From contig JAPFBL010000119.1 in NCBI GenBank assembly GCA_026182355.1, positions 764,501 through 828,500 on the forward strand: a stretch of 64,000 nucleotides of DNA, in the 5' to 3' direction. Made by a program: the position numbers and the translations under genes. This DNA comes from Hermatobates lingyangjiaoensis. Lineage: Eukaryota; Arthropoda; Insecta; Hemiptera; Hermatobatidae. Shown in pieces: positions 42,157-46,890 of the stretch; positions within the stretch are counted from its first letter, which is position 1, and the number at the start of each line of letters is the position of its first letter. The notes beneath the pieces are model-generated. The model was not told the origin of the DNA. It saw nothing but the letters and a program-made list of their open reading frames with translations, and searched no databases.

Positions 42157-44145
42157 TAAATATTAGAACCGTGCAAAGCAAGGAGTACCTATCTCTACAG
42201 ATGAATTCATCCCTGACCTCTAAATGACAATGTCCGTTCATTGATTCGATAATGTTAACTGATATCTTATTGGAGCTCGCATTAATCTCTGCAGCATGAA
42301 ATTCGTATAATTACACTGAATTCTCTAATGCATTATAAATAATTTAAAATAAAAAAGGGTGATATTTTATTTACCAACCAAAGGAAGTAAGCTTCAATGT
42401 AAATATATTTGTAGTTTTTCAGTTATATGACTTCATGCTTGAATTCACTTTTTTTAATTTTTTAATCATACAAAAGTAATTAAATAAATAGATAATAACA
42501 TACTTATATACTTCTATATCCCTAAACAGTTGTAATGAATAATTACACTTTTAATCACTTTATTGAAATTATCGTTCAGGAAATGTAGCAGGTGTTGTAA
42601 TTACTGTTTTGTTAGTCTTAAGTCAGTAATATGAACTATCTTAAGATATATTATTTGGCAAGGATGAACGAGAATAGGACTCCAAGATTATAATGAAGGG
42701 ACACACTGAAGGGGGAAGAAGGTAAGGAAAACTCAGAGTGAGGTGGCTGGATCATGTCCGCGATGGAGAGTGTTCGCCGCAGCTGTACAAGGAGATCACA
42801 GAAAGAGATGAATGGAGGTGTTGCTTAGGATACCGGGGCCCTACAAGGGCTGTAGGGTCGTCGATAATAATCATAAGAAATAATAAATTAGTAATTGAGA
42901 GATATGATATATTCACAAGCAATGAGGCCATCGAGGAAGAAGGAAATATAAAAGAAGTGCGTGATATGCCAGACTTGAGAATATTATAGGGAAAGCCCAG
43001 GAACTAGTTTTCAGAAGCACTTAATTAATATTCTATTTAAAAACCTTGAACTTAATCACGACGATAAGAAAATAATAGTGAGCCAACTTTGATGTAATCA
43101 GATTACAGATGGAATACTTACATTAATTAGAAAAAGAGGAAAGCGTGCAACATGTTTTGAAGTCTTTTAGGAGACCTGTTCACTTTGGTTACTGTTTATA
43201 TATATGCTGTTATACATCTGTGACAATATATCAATATTTATGTTTCGGCACCAAGTTAATGAAAAACGAATTAGTGGAGACAACAGCAGTATGTTGTCTC
43301 ACCCATCCAAGTAGCAACCAGTGAAATCACAATAGCTATAGCAGTTAGTAGTCAAGTAAAAGTATGTACGAGTATATTCGTTAATGTAGTTTTAAACGTT
43401 AAACTATTTCTAACACTCGGCACTATAGTTTCATTAAATAAAGATTTTTCTATAATAACTGAAAATATATAAAGCACTTAAATTAATACTAATCGATTTA
43501 AAACATTTTTTTTTTTTTTTTTTTAATAACGGTCCTGGTAAAGGTCAATAATATTCTTTTTGAAATTCTGGAGAGTGAGTTATTGCTTCATAGGTCTTAT
43601 CTGACTTTTAAATATTTTTAGGCTGTTTATTATTCATTTCTAAGAATGTCTAGCTATTTTATCTTAAATGATTTATTGATAATTAACAATTTTTTCTTTC
43701 ATTAAAATTGAAATATGTTGTAACCACATTAAAGTGTATAAATAAGTTTTGATTATTTCTAATTACTTATTTTTCAGTAAGTTTAAGTATAGAATATAGA
43801 GATTTTTTGATTGTTAAAAAAAATTTTTTTTTTTTAATTATCACTGAATATTGGATTGGATTGGATTGTCGAGTCCTTCATTCTAATTTGGAATAGGTCT
43901 TTCGTTCACCTATTTCATTATTAATATTGAGTTTAATGAGGAGAAAATAGTAATGAAATTACCCTGTCGAGAAGGTAGAAGCATCGGGAGGCATCTTCGA
44001 GCCGCTCCCTAGTGTCCTCCAGCCTGTCCGTGAAACCAAGCAGATGACCCTTCAGTGTTTTAGCCAACTCCTTGAGCCCTGTGCTGTTCTGGCCAGTACA
44101 CTGGCCAGCTTCTTCCACCAAGTCTCCACCTTTATCCAGGTGTCT
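13004..44145 (-). CDS. Puratrophin-1/PLEKHG4-like Rho guanine nucleotide exchange factor (5' part missing)
   Basis: Twelve minus-strand exons were joined by hand: 43963-44145, 39969-40157, 31906-32237, 28660-28824, 24712-24787, 24415-24588, 24217-24306, 22388-22603, 19257-19403, 16892-17105, 14502-14618 and 13004-13239. All splice sites are GT/AG and every phase fits, giving exactly 712 codons plus stop. Domains by residue of this partial protein: spectrin-like helices about 1-124; linker 125-290; DH domain about 290-475, with the family-typical phrase LRGQRNVIFGN and the DLASYLLKPVQRMGKYALLL helix; PH domain about 485-590, ending in the conserved tryptophan of QAWTEEL; Ser/Gly-rich tail 635-712. 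DH-PH proteins load GTP onto Rho GTPases at membranes and the actin cytoskeleton. The DH motifs point to PLEKHG4/4B and the insect puratrophin-1-like proteins (Drosophila quattro). No start codon is assigned: upstream exons were not found and probably lie to the right. Confidence 0.9.
14000..14140 (+). repeat. Hammerhead-like terminal repeat, family 1 (decayed)
   Basis: CTGACGA (14012-14018), a short stem (CCG-CTTGTTA-CGG), then GAAT instead of GAAA (14037-14040). It is followed by the family-1 tail 'tcttattgtggtttga' and 'ttatttcacgtgtttatt', shared with 40668-40955 and 50541-51035. Probably a Penelope-like terminal fragment. Confidence 0.6.
14247..14493. mobile_element. MITE-like insertion with inverted repeats
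   Basis: A perfect 21-bp inverted repeat (14311-14331 and 14443-14463, 'catacctcgtaagatgatct') lies inside a segment bounded by the direct repeat AATTTATTTGA (14236-14246 and 14483-14493). The paralogous locus at 11350-11390 lacks the segment, which supports an insertion. No coding capacity. Confidence 0.6.
14502..14618 (-). CDS. RhoGEF penultimate exon, in-frame cassette
   Basis: 117 nt (39 codons' worth, phase 1 in and phase 1 out), EVRLQEMSSMGIGNKPCLDI to ISITQLTK. Acceptor TTTGCAG, donor AAAAA|GTGAGT. Because the length is divisible by three and entry and exit phases match, it could be skipped without breaking the frame. A near copy lies at 11388-11503. A 247-bp insertion sits just past its donor (14247-14493). 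Confidence 0.88.
15985..16304. repeat. Fold-back element, 92-bp arms
   Basis: The left arm 15985-16076 is the near-perfect reverse complement of 16213-16304, including 'aacaaataaagtagttatta' and 'gtttgagttgagggtctggc'. I see about two mismatches. The 136-bp loop has no recognisable gene. Small frames here on both strands are by-products of the palindrome. Confidence 0.85.
16380..16620. other. GC-richer unidentified segment, possible TE relic
   Basis: Base composition rises sharply (for example 'acctggagggtgtccaaggt', 'cgcggaggcgggcacc') within an AT-rich intron. No terminal repeats or convincing frame. It may be a fragment of a transposable element. Confidence 0.35.
16892..17105 (-). CDS. 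RhoGEF exon: PH domain, second half
   Basis: 214 nt encoding NLDIYIYKHSIKTSDIGLTA, then FEIWFRKRKPNDTYTLQC and EEVKQAWTEELSNLLWKQ. It includes the C-terminal PH helix with its conserved tryptophan. Acceptor TTTCAG; donor AGAG|GTAAGC. Leaves one base (phase 1), which fits either exon 14502-14618 or direct joining to 13239. Confidence 0.92.
17106..19256 (-). other. RhoGEF intron between PH exons
   Basis: AT-rich. Holds a two-copy tandem duplication of about 58 bp at 17294-17409 ('ctgcttcaaatattaaaagt' twice). Nothing else is recognised. Confidence 0.7.
17294..17409. repeat. 58-bp tandem duplication
   Basis: Two nearly identical units (starts near 17297 and 17355) containing 'ctgcttcaaatattaaaagt', a T run and 'cagataaaatatgaaag'. 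Few differences, so it is a recent local duplication. Confidence 0.8.
19257..19403 (-). CDS. RhoGEF exon: PH domain, first half
   Basis: 49 codons, VNVKEQGRLLRQNEFLVWQG to LILFSKAKRFPDRK. This is the start of the PH domain that follows DH in Dbl-family proteins: beta strands LLRQNEFLVW and YYRHVFLFEELILFSKA. Acceptor TTTTTAG, donor AAG|GTTAGT. Confidence 0.92.
19404..22387 (-). other. RhoGEF intron with an unidentified insertion
   Basis: AT-rich except for the GC-rich block at 21079-21790. No other feature supported. Confidence 0.7.
21079..21790. mobile_element. Unidentified 712-bp element with 11-bp flanking duplication
   Basis: A GC-rich block with many CpGs interrupts the AT-rich intron. 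TACTGAACTTG occurs directly at both borders (21068-21078 and 21791-21801), as expected for a target-site duplication. Terminal inverted repeats and a poly(A) tail are absent; short frames on the plus strand (21482-21670, 21546-21758) look non-coding. Long TSDs suggest retroposition, for example a non-autonomous LINE or SINE relative. Family not recognised. Confidence 0.5.
22388..22603 (-). CDS. RhoGEF exon: DH domain CR3
   Basis: 72 codons, GKQMELGDKMDLASYLLKPV through QRMGKYALLLQQLMKTWP to LLAMDSLRDCD, phase 0. The LLKPVQRMGKYALLL helix is CR3, the most conserved part of DH domains and central to Rho GTPase binding. Acceptor GTTACAG, donor GAT|GTAATG. Confidence 0.95.
22604..24216 (-). other. 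RhoGEF intron with hammerhead-like pair
   Basis: Contains the inverted pair at 22960-23210; otherwise AT-rich without features. Confidence 0.7.
22960..23210. repeat. Inverted pair of hammerhead-like repeats, family 2
   Basis: Minus-strand core at 22992-23012 (CTGAAGA-CGGATGGCCC-GAAAA) and a plus-strand copy starting with CTGAAGA at 23103, whose GAAA is mutated. Arms share 'aaatttgagttt' and 'tctcttttc-cctgaagacgg'. A third copy is at 28180-28290. Consistent with the head-to-head terminal repeats of Penelope-like elements. Confidence 0.6.
24217..24306 (-). CDS. RhoGEF exon: DH domain, YALYNKNKP segment
   Basis: 30 codons, ENKFYLYALYNKNKPKSDSL to YGTVFFK, phase 0. It corresponds to the DH helix after CR2 (the F-LYA-Y--NKP-S motif). 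The intron to the upstream exon is only 108 bp, in contrast to the multi-kilobase introns elsewhere. Confidence 0.9.
24415..24588 (-). CDS. RhoGEF exon: DH domain, middle
   Basis: 58 codons from NYIPELVREDIPQALRGQRN to LQVGQCFLKY, phase 0 at both ends. RGQRNVIFGNIEKIYEFH is a hallmark of the PLEKHG4 subgroup of DH domains. Acceptor TTTTCAG and donor TAC|GTTAGT are good. Confidence 0.92.
24712..24787 (-). CDS. RhoGEF exon: start of DH domain (CR1)
   Basis: 76 nt encoding MILILREMIQTERDYVQALE-YVIE after the split lysine. The (L)xEMIxTERDYVxxL pattern is the first conserved region of Dbl-homology domains, which contacts the GTPase switch region; the glutamate of TERDY is the usual key residue. 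Acceptor TTTCAG, donor GAG|GTATGA. Ends in phase 0. Confidence 0.9.
26895..26949. repeat. (AT)n microsatellite
   Basis: About 27 AT dinucleotides, nearly pure. Confidence 0.95.
27700..27870. repeat. Fold-back with CTGATGA motif, family 5
   Basis: Left arm 27700-27760 and right arm 27807-27870 are imperfect reverse complements ('gcaaacaaagtaaaaactaa' against 'tagttttactttgtttgctc'). The right arm continues CTCTGATGACATAAA with a nearby GCTCAGAGC. The GAAA element is lost. A similar single copy is near 39225-39310. Confidence 0.6.
28132..28367. repeat. (TA)n runs flanking a family-2 hammerhead-like repeat
   Basis: (TA)n at 28132-28162 and 28299-28347 followed by (TG)n to 28367. Between them lies CTGAAGA (28219-28225), CGGACTGCCC, then GAAA (28236-28239) and the family-2 tail. 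The core is intact on the plus strand. Confidence 0.7.
28660..28824 (-). CDS. RhoGEF exon: linker leading into the DH domain
   Basis: 165 nt. The first base completes the serine codon split from the previous exon and the last two bases complete a lysine in the next. The peptide SSEDIDERENFGTMDRSQDG continues to DMSGGTQTLKSKK. Acceptor TTTACAG; donor AAAAA|GTACTC, which is weak. The weak donor is supported mainly by perfect phase agreement with the next exon. Disordered, serine-rich. Confidence 0.75.
28825..31905 (-). other. RhoGEF intron
   Basis: AT-rich. A slightly GC-richer patch at 29838-29915 and a diverged internal duplication at 31370-31680 (two versions of 'tatggacaatagat-gatgaaac-ttatg-gccaag') are the only structures seen. 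Confidence 0.6.
31906..32237 (-). CDS. RhoGEF exon: variable linker before the DH domain
   Basis: 332 nt from AAKARCEETMEQVRLVLG to TEGSEAGTKR. It starts in phase 0 and leaves two bases for the next exon. After a short helix it turns into a Pro/Cys/Arg-rich linker (APTGPAQPCASCGQ, DDCFC) and an acidic serine stretch (DDDKLSSSADNTTEGSEAG). The exon is unusually GC- and CpG-rich for this window. Predicted disordered; sequence not conserved enough for me to recognise. A regulatory linker is an inference. Confidence 0.8.
32441..32631 (-). repeat. 3' LTR of the gypsy element
   Basis: 191 bp. The polypurine tract lies just inside (GGGAGGGGGC on the minus strand, 32632-32641). AATAAA at 32530-32535 may end element transcripts, and possibly host transcripts, inside the RhoGEF intron. 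Confidence 0.95.
32889..34613 (-). CDS. pol: pol part 3: RNase H and integrase
   Basis: 574 codons as an uninterrupted frame. RNase H: PIAYASRKLSPAEKRYSTIE and RTDHRPLMWI. Integrase zinc finger HHCC: H and H in NYHRGKTNH, then CEICKR. Catalytic core D,D,E: LEIDIF, IYMDRGREF and SHGAIERLHNTL. The C-terminal basic domain ends at 32889, followed by about 250 nt before the polypurine tract. Integrase joins the DNA copy into host chromosomes. The TATA target duplication fits the gypsy group. Confidence 0.92.
   Translation of the reverse strand: MMQETIQGERPIAYASRKLSPAEKRYSTIEREMLGIVWTVEHFRPYLFAAEFTIRTDHRPLMWIGNLKETSARIAKWKERIAAYNFRVQHVKGVDNQVADCLSRNVNVITRSSTREPSTSRDVREFFANWTPDADEDQEQRNGPEAEISQDIINNKRNQIIIKDDTEEIINTQLHKYGHLKINIITGGTKANNEQLSTVINQLTVPGKVYHFFIESQELENRLLRLIQERELRQGAHFIICKNQVETVEDEEQQKEVILNYHRGKTNHRGVTETLKHLQRSHYWLQMGKRIAQVIKDCEICKRRKYERVPLVPPLLQSQTPEGPFEELEIDIFTYDGNKYLTTIDRLTKLASAWPLTSKSSESTEEALLSYLATFDCPRTIYMDRGREFNNVKIKTLLKEFNINPHWCTPGHPRSHGAIERLHNTLTEHLQLLADAKNIKGHVAMARAVLAYNSSIHSTTEATPFELRKKEADPQRLHNRVKAAKERWTKQYNQRKAEETVGLIQEGDFVYKLNRQKRRKSDPRYVGSYEVLATLPRYRAQIWRIGTDTLKQEIVHFQELRRVRRKIPPMVRTI
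34610..35305 (-). pseudogene. pol: pol part 2: reverse transcriptase palm and thumb
   Basis: Carries FSTFDLKAGYHQI, the LPFG-type motif (RMPFGLKNAPSTFQ) and the catalytic QIYMDDIIVFS (YMDD box). It ends where the RNase H domain starts (FIVMTDASQEAIG), at a second single-base loss in a run of G (about 34613-34620). All RT catalytic aspartates I look for are present. Only the frame is interrupted. Confidence 0.9.
35306..36141 (-). pseudogene. pol: pol part 1: protease and start of reverse transcriptase
   Basis: Open directly after the gag TGA in the same frame. The aspartic protease active site is VDTGSDSTIM (about 36046-36020), with ILGCDFL later as the family's flap-side motif. The RT begins with YRLVVDFRELNKYT (fingers region). 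A missing base at about 35306 shifts the frame just before the RT palm. Polyprotein processing and reverse transcription happen in cytoplasmic particles in this family. Described as broken; no repaired version is given. Confidence 0.88.
36142..37356 (-). CDS. gag: gag of the gypsy element
   Basis: 404 codons starting MSSVETNMTSK, about 30 nt inside the primer-binding site. The N-terminal two-thirds is helical, as in retroelement capsids. An Arg-rich region follows, then one CCHC zinc knuckle, CWECGELGHFAREC (Cys-x2-Cys-x4-His-x4-Cys), the nucleic-acid-binding hallmark of nucleocapsid. The C-terminus is Ser/Glu/Arg-rich. It ends at a TGA (36142-36144); the protease frame continues in the same register right after it. 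Confidence 0.9.
   Translation of the reverse strand: MSSVETNMTSKQTTGADVRLAVKIEQARVAKAGYLMNLLDSIKRFEGDARELDLFIERMDSINEQLVTTQLDPATDKNIKTYFLARVSLTVMLELGLTFCAEWSAVRAALKDRYAGAAKPVARSALKIFEMRKENGETCAEFGRRLGDATRKLTMKINEKCTDSQEAKWRTTIYEEIASEILLKAAPERVRMALRIMKPTSLEEAINANREEEMDREDNGVIYRGKSEGGWAVVTRRRVPQDRQFRARAYEDRGQGRYSQERKPRGRFEERRSQARRNSYEAVGGYTRREKPVRRGCWECGELGHFARECPYLYRKERPRTKQYRPTPRDEPMEVNTTRREKMWGRRRQKGEGSSEDGSSSESTGSEQETSIERHERWYERGKWPSLEETRGGRIAIREKRKKD
37388..37405 (-). promoter_or_regulatory. Primer-binding site, complementary to tRNA-Phe
   Basis: TGGTGCCGAAACCCGGGA, directly next to the 5' LTR, complements the 3' end of eukaryotic tRNA-Phe (acceptor strand beginning GCCGAAA). The tRNA assignment is from memory of that acceptor stem. 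Confidence 0.75.
37405..37595 (-). repeat. 5' LTR of the gypsy element
   Basis: 191 bp, identical to the other LTR. Contains an AATAAA (37494-37499 on the minus strand) and a tandem pair of a 17-bp GC-rich unit ending in 'gcgggccggc'. Promoter and cap site cannot be placed. Confidence 0.95.
37605..37715 (-). repeat. Hammerhead-like repeat, family 4b (decayed)
   Basis: On the minus strand it has CCGATGA (changed first base), CGACGAATGTCG and AAAT, just outside the gypsy 5' LTR. It matches 40975-41075 across about 100 bp. Confidence 0.5.
37830..38262. repeat. Inverted pair of hammerhead-like repeats, family 5 (minimal stem)
   Basis: Right arm (38212-38262): CTGATGA (38216-38222), only TATT, then GAAAC, then 'gaaaggccttagagcattg'. 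The left arm (37830-37884) is its imperfect reverse complement, with the minus-strand CTGATGA at 37868-37874. Arms are separated by about 330 bp. Confidence 0.65.
39225..39310 (+). repeat. Single CTGATGA repeat, family 5 relative
   Basis: CTCTGATGACATAAA (39259-39273) followed by 'tatcagagct', as in the fold-back at 27807-27870. No GAAA element. Confidence 0.4.
39969..40157 (-). CDS. RhoGEF exon: second spectrin-like segment
   Basis: 63 codons, phase 0 at both ends, with acceptor ACACAG and donor AAG|GTAAGC. The sequence begins AYDWALEAIKYMSRI and ends LHNDTLTDQCK. It contains a Pro-Pro-Asn-Asn turn between two predicted helices (QALKQLRQYLVSHCPPNNDH), consistent with the end of one spectrin helix and the start of another. 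It joins in frame to the exons on both sides. Confidence 0.85.
40469..40510 (+). ncRNA. Hammerhead-ribozyme-like core, family 4
   Basis: CTGACGA (40469-40475), a segment that can form a short stem (GGT with ACT), then TGAAAC and ATGTCGAGG. This CTGAYGA...GAAACATGTCG pattern is typical of hammerhead motifs in Penelope-like retroelements. The stem III partner was not located. Confidence 0.5.
40668..40955. repeat. Inverted pair of hammerhead-like repeats, family 1
   Basis: Minus-strand core 40733-40761 is intact (CTGACGA, stem ACCG/CGGT with loop CTTGTTA, GAAA). The plus-strand copy starts CTGACGA at 40892 and ends GAAT. Both carry the shared tail 'cttcttattgt' with 'cacgtgtttattgt' nearby. Confidence 0.7.
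40975..41075 (-). repeat. Hammerhead-like repeat, family 4b
   Basis: Minus-strand core 41020-41041: CTGATGA, then CGAC-GGAT-GTC and GAAA. Flanks match 37605-37715. Confidence 0.55.
41149..41190. repeat. (TA)n microsatellite
   Basis: About 20 TA units. Confidence 0.9.
42080..42151. repeat. (CA)n microsatellite
   Basis: More than 30 CA dinucleotides with an interruption near the left end. Frames across it are artefacts. Confidence 0.95.
42700..42870 (+). pseudogene. Non-LTR retrotransposon ORF2 C-terminal remnant
   Basis: A frame around 42726-42862 reads RVRWLDHVRDGE, then YKEITERDEWRCCLGYRGP. The R-R/L-RW-D-V--D ... A/T-DR--WR pattern is common at the end of LINE ORF2 and derived host-genome copies. 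The upstream RT is not present here. Fragment only. Confidence 0.5.
43505..43524. repeat. Poly(T) run
   Basis: About 18 consecutive T. May be the tail of a minus-strand retroposon, but no body is recognisable. Confidence 0.6.
43963..44145 (-). CDS. RhoGEF exon: spectrin-like helical segment (first exon seen)
   Basis: 61 codons, phase 0 at both ends, with acceptor TGTGCAG and donor AGG|GTAATT. The peptide runs from RHLDKGGDLVEEAG to ASRCFYLLDR and has the amphipathic, acid/base-rich pattern of a spectrin-repeat helix (GHLLGFTDRLEDTRERLEDA). In PLEKHG4-type proteins spectrin repeats precede the DH domain. No Met suitable as a start codon is in frame, so this is internal; earlier exons lie to the right. 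Confidence 0.8.
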
Positions 44146-44576
44146 CTGCACAAAAAAAAATACCATCAATAATATGGCTTTGAAATTTGAGGTAAATATA
44201 AATATTTGATTTGGTGAAACTGAAAAAACAGCTTAGAAAAATACCCTGGATTTAATACACTGGGAGGTAATTGCGTATCACGATTAGGTATGGGGTAGAT
44301 GGGTATTTCTTTATGTATGAAAATACAGTACATACTACCTAAATCTCAATTTAACCTGAATACATATACATGAGACTATTACATACAAATTCAAAGGTGT
44401 ATCCTAACAATCCTAACAGTTTTGTTAAACATTGTTAGCTCTGCAGGGGTTGTTAGTAGAAATTAATGAAGAATATACTTATACCATCTTATTTCCTAAT
44501 TTTCTTTCCCCACTCGATTAGTTTTGGATGTCATCTATCTTTTTTTAGTTGTTTTCTTATCCTTATAATTTCATAT

Positions 44577-45205
44577 CAATCCATTCTATTTAAAAGCATA
44601 TTCAACTATATGATACATGCCTAAATATTCAATTACTTTACTTACTCATTACATAGAAAATATATTTATTTTATTTTTAATCTATAATCTATGTCATCTT
44701 CTTTTAACCCTTGTCAGCTTTTCGATCTCGTTCCTCATGTCAGTGAGTAGTTTCAATATGTCATCCGCCAAGTGGTTAGTTTATAATGGCTTTATATATT
44801 TTTTTATATTTAAATACGTTCATATCATTTTGTTATTGTCAGTTCTAATAATTCATGCCCTTTATATTCATATAACGATAGATTCATGACGCGTTCATTC
44901 TTAATGACATATGAAAATCAATATGATGAACACGACGTTGAGGACACGCTGGGTACGACTGGTAATAACAGAAGTGCTAGTCATATTTAAGCATAAAACC
45001 ATTATAAAAGAACACTAACCTCTCAATAAATGATTTATTGAAACTACTCACGAACGTTAGCAACAAGACCAAGATGCTGACAGGGGTTGAACGAAGGACA
45101 TAGAGGGGAGTAAAAAATTAAAATTTCACTCAATATATTTTTGATTGTTGAGTAAGTAAAGAATTGAATATTTAATCATGTACCATATAATTAGATGGAT
45201 TCTCG
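44577..45205. repeat. Large fold-back element, arms about 300 bp
   Basis: Left side from 'caatccattcta' and right side ending 'gatggattctcg' are diverged reverse complements along almost their whole length. Matches include 'atattcaattactttactta' against its partner near 45130-45165, and 'gtgagtagtttcaata' (44742) against 'tattgaaactactcac' (45037). The centre lies near 44885-44895. No convincing coding frame. Confidence 0.7.
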
Positions 45206-45265
45206 AATAGAAATAACTAGTACGCAGCTATAAATATATACCACTGAAAACTCTCAGTTCCTCCC

Positions 45266-45295
45266 TTGAAGATGGACAAGATCCGAAACAGGTCA
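45266..45295 (+). ncRNA. Hammerhead-like core, family 6
   Basis: TTGAAGA (first C changed to T), TGGA-CAAGA-TCC stem-loop, then GAAAC and AGGTC. It lies about 60 bp right of the large fold-back and may be its terminal module. Confidence 0.4.
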
Positions 45296-46769
45296 AGTGA
45301 GGAAGTAAATTTCCTAGGTAATACAGTTCATTCCTCTTTCACTGTTAATAAATTTGGATTCTATCCTTAATATTAATTAGTTTGAGCATTATATACGCTT
45401 ACTAAGAATATGGAACTAAACAAACAATCTGGACGCCATAACCGTTTCGAATCGTTACTCTTTCTATGAGAAGAAACTATTATTCTCATTATTGTTTTTA
45501 ATTTACAGAATCACTATATCGATAGAAATGAGATAAATAATTACTTCTAATCATGTAATAAACAATTTTTTTAATGATTTAATTATTAAAACAAATATGC
45601 CTGAAATCTAGCGGACTACCGAGGTCCCCAGTTTGAGAGCAAATTCTACAAGGTTTAGAACACCTTGTAGCTTCGCTGGAGTGTCAATCCAAACATTAGA
45701 CAAATTATATGCACAAATTACAACATTCAACCATTGGCCTTGCGGACTATAGTTAAAAACTCATATATTTTACTTAAATTTTTGAAAAATGTATATGTAC
45801 GAAACTAATTGTCTTCAAAGTTCTAATGCATTTTGCAGATGATGTCATTTAGAAAAAAATAATTCGTAACAGTTATATTACTGATACTATAGTGCAATGA
45901 CATAAGGTTGGGATTTTTTTGAATGTATCAAAGAGTAAGACTGGAAATAAAAGAAATCAAAGAACAGAAGATGGAGGGCTCTCTATTTTGGGGCGATTAA
46001 CGGAGATATCGCTTGATCGGAAGATACTTAAAGACTAAGAGTACGCGAAGCTTGTTATTAAACCTTGCTAAATAGTGTCCTCCACTCTTATTTGCAGTCC
46101 TTCATCTTATTGAACCACCGATTAACTTCTCAAATCCAAACTACCAGTCACTTGTTTTGAATTTTTATTTCTTTTCAAATTTCTCCAACACTCTTGTTGG
46201 AAATGGGCAGATTTCATGATGCAAAATGATAATATAGGCATCATTTAAGCAAGAGAGACGCAGTTATTTCTTGAAGAGGTTCGTTGCTTTCAATCATTAA
46301 TAGCAATTGAAGAGAAATGGCGAGAAGCATGCAGCGAATATTCGTCCACCTTTCTGTTTCCACATTGAAAACCACTTCCTTTTAAAGTCGAAATGCTAAT
46401 TCTTCAGGTCTAACGAGATTCGTCACGGCTCCACGTTTTAGAAGAACAACTATTCCTTTTTTTTTACGCAAATAAGAATTCACCGGGCACATTCATATTA
46501 CGACATAGTAACAACACATAGAGAAGTATACTATAATTTAGGAGCAATAAATATATGTACTGAGAAACACATTAATTACTCAGCAGCAATAACCTTATAT
46601 CTAAATCATAAATATTTTTACTATAAAAAATTATTCAGTCAAAACCTTTAATCACTAGTGTTAGTAAACATAAGAATAAAGAAGAACAATAAATATTACT
46701 AGAATGCTAATGCAAAATGCTAAATGTAAGAAATGATGCAAAAATCTCCTAATAAAGATGTTTTATTAC

Positions 46770-46890
46770 AAAACAGTGTGTTTCGAACTGTATTGCTCTT
46801 CTTGAGGTTCATGTTTCTTTTTACTGACAAGACAATGTGATCCAGTTTCTACCTTCCCACTATGAGCAGATAAACCTGAAGAAAGACACC
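46770..46890. repeat. Possible hammerhead-like inverted pair, family 7
   Basis: Minus strand: CTCAAGA (46799-46805), then GAAAC (about 46780-46784). Plus strand: CTGAAGA at 46876-46882 followed by ATCC and AAAAC. Both cores carry changes. Weak. Confidence 0.3.

Larger units (their letters stand above)
40158..43962 (-). other. RhoGEF intron with repeats and a LINE remnant
   Basis: Contains hammerhead-like repeats (40469-40496, 40668-40955, 40975-41075), (TA)n at 41149-41190, (CA)n at 42080-42151 and a LINE tail at 42700-42870. No exon is required between the flanking exons, which are both phase 0. Confidence 0.7.

Noticed and set aside
42029..42241. 70-codon minus-strand frame rich in Cys-Val
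   Set aside because: Translation of the (CA)n microsatellite.
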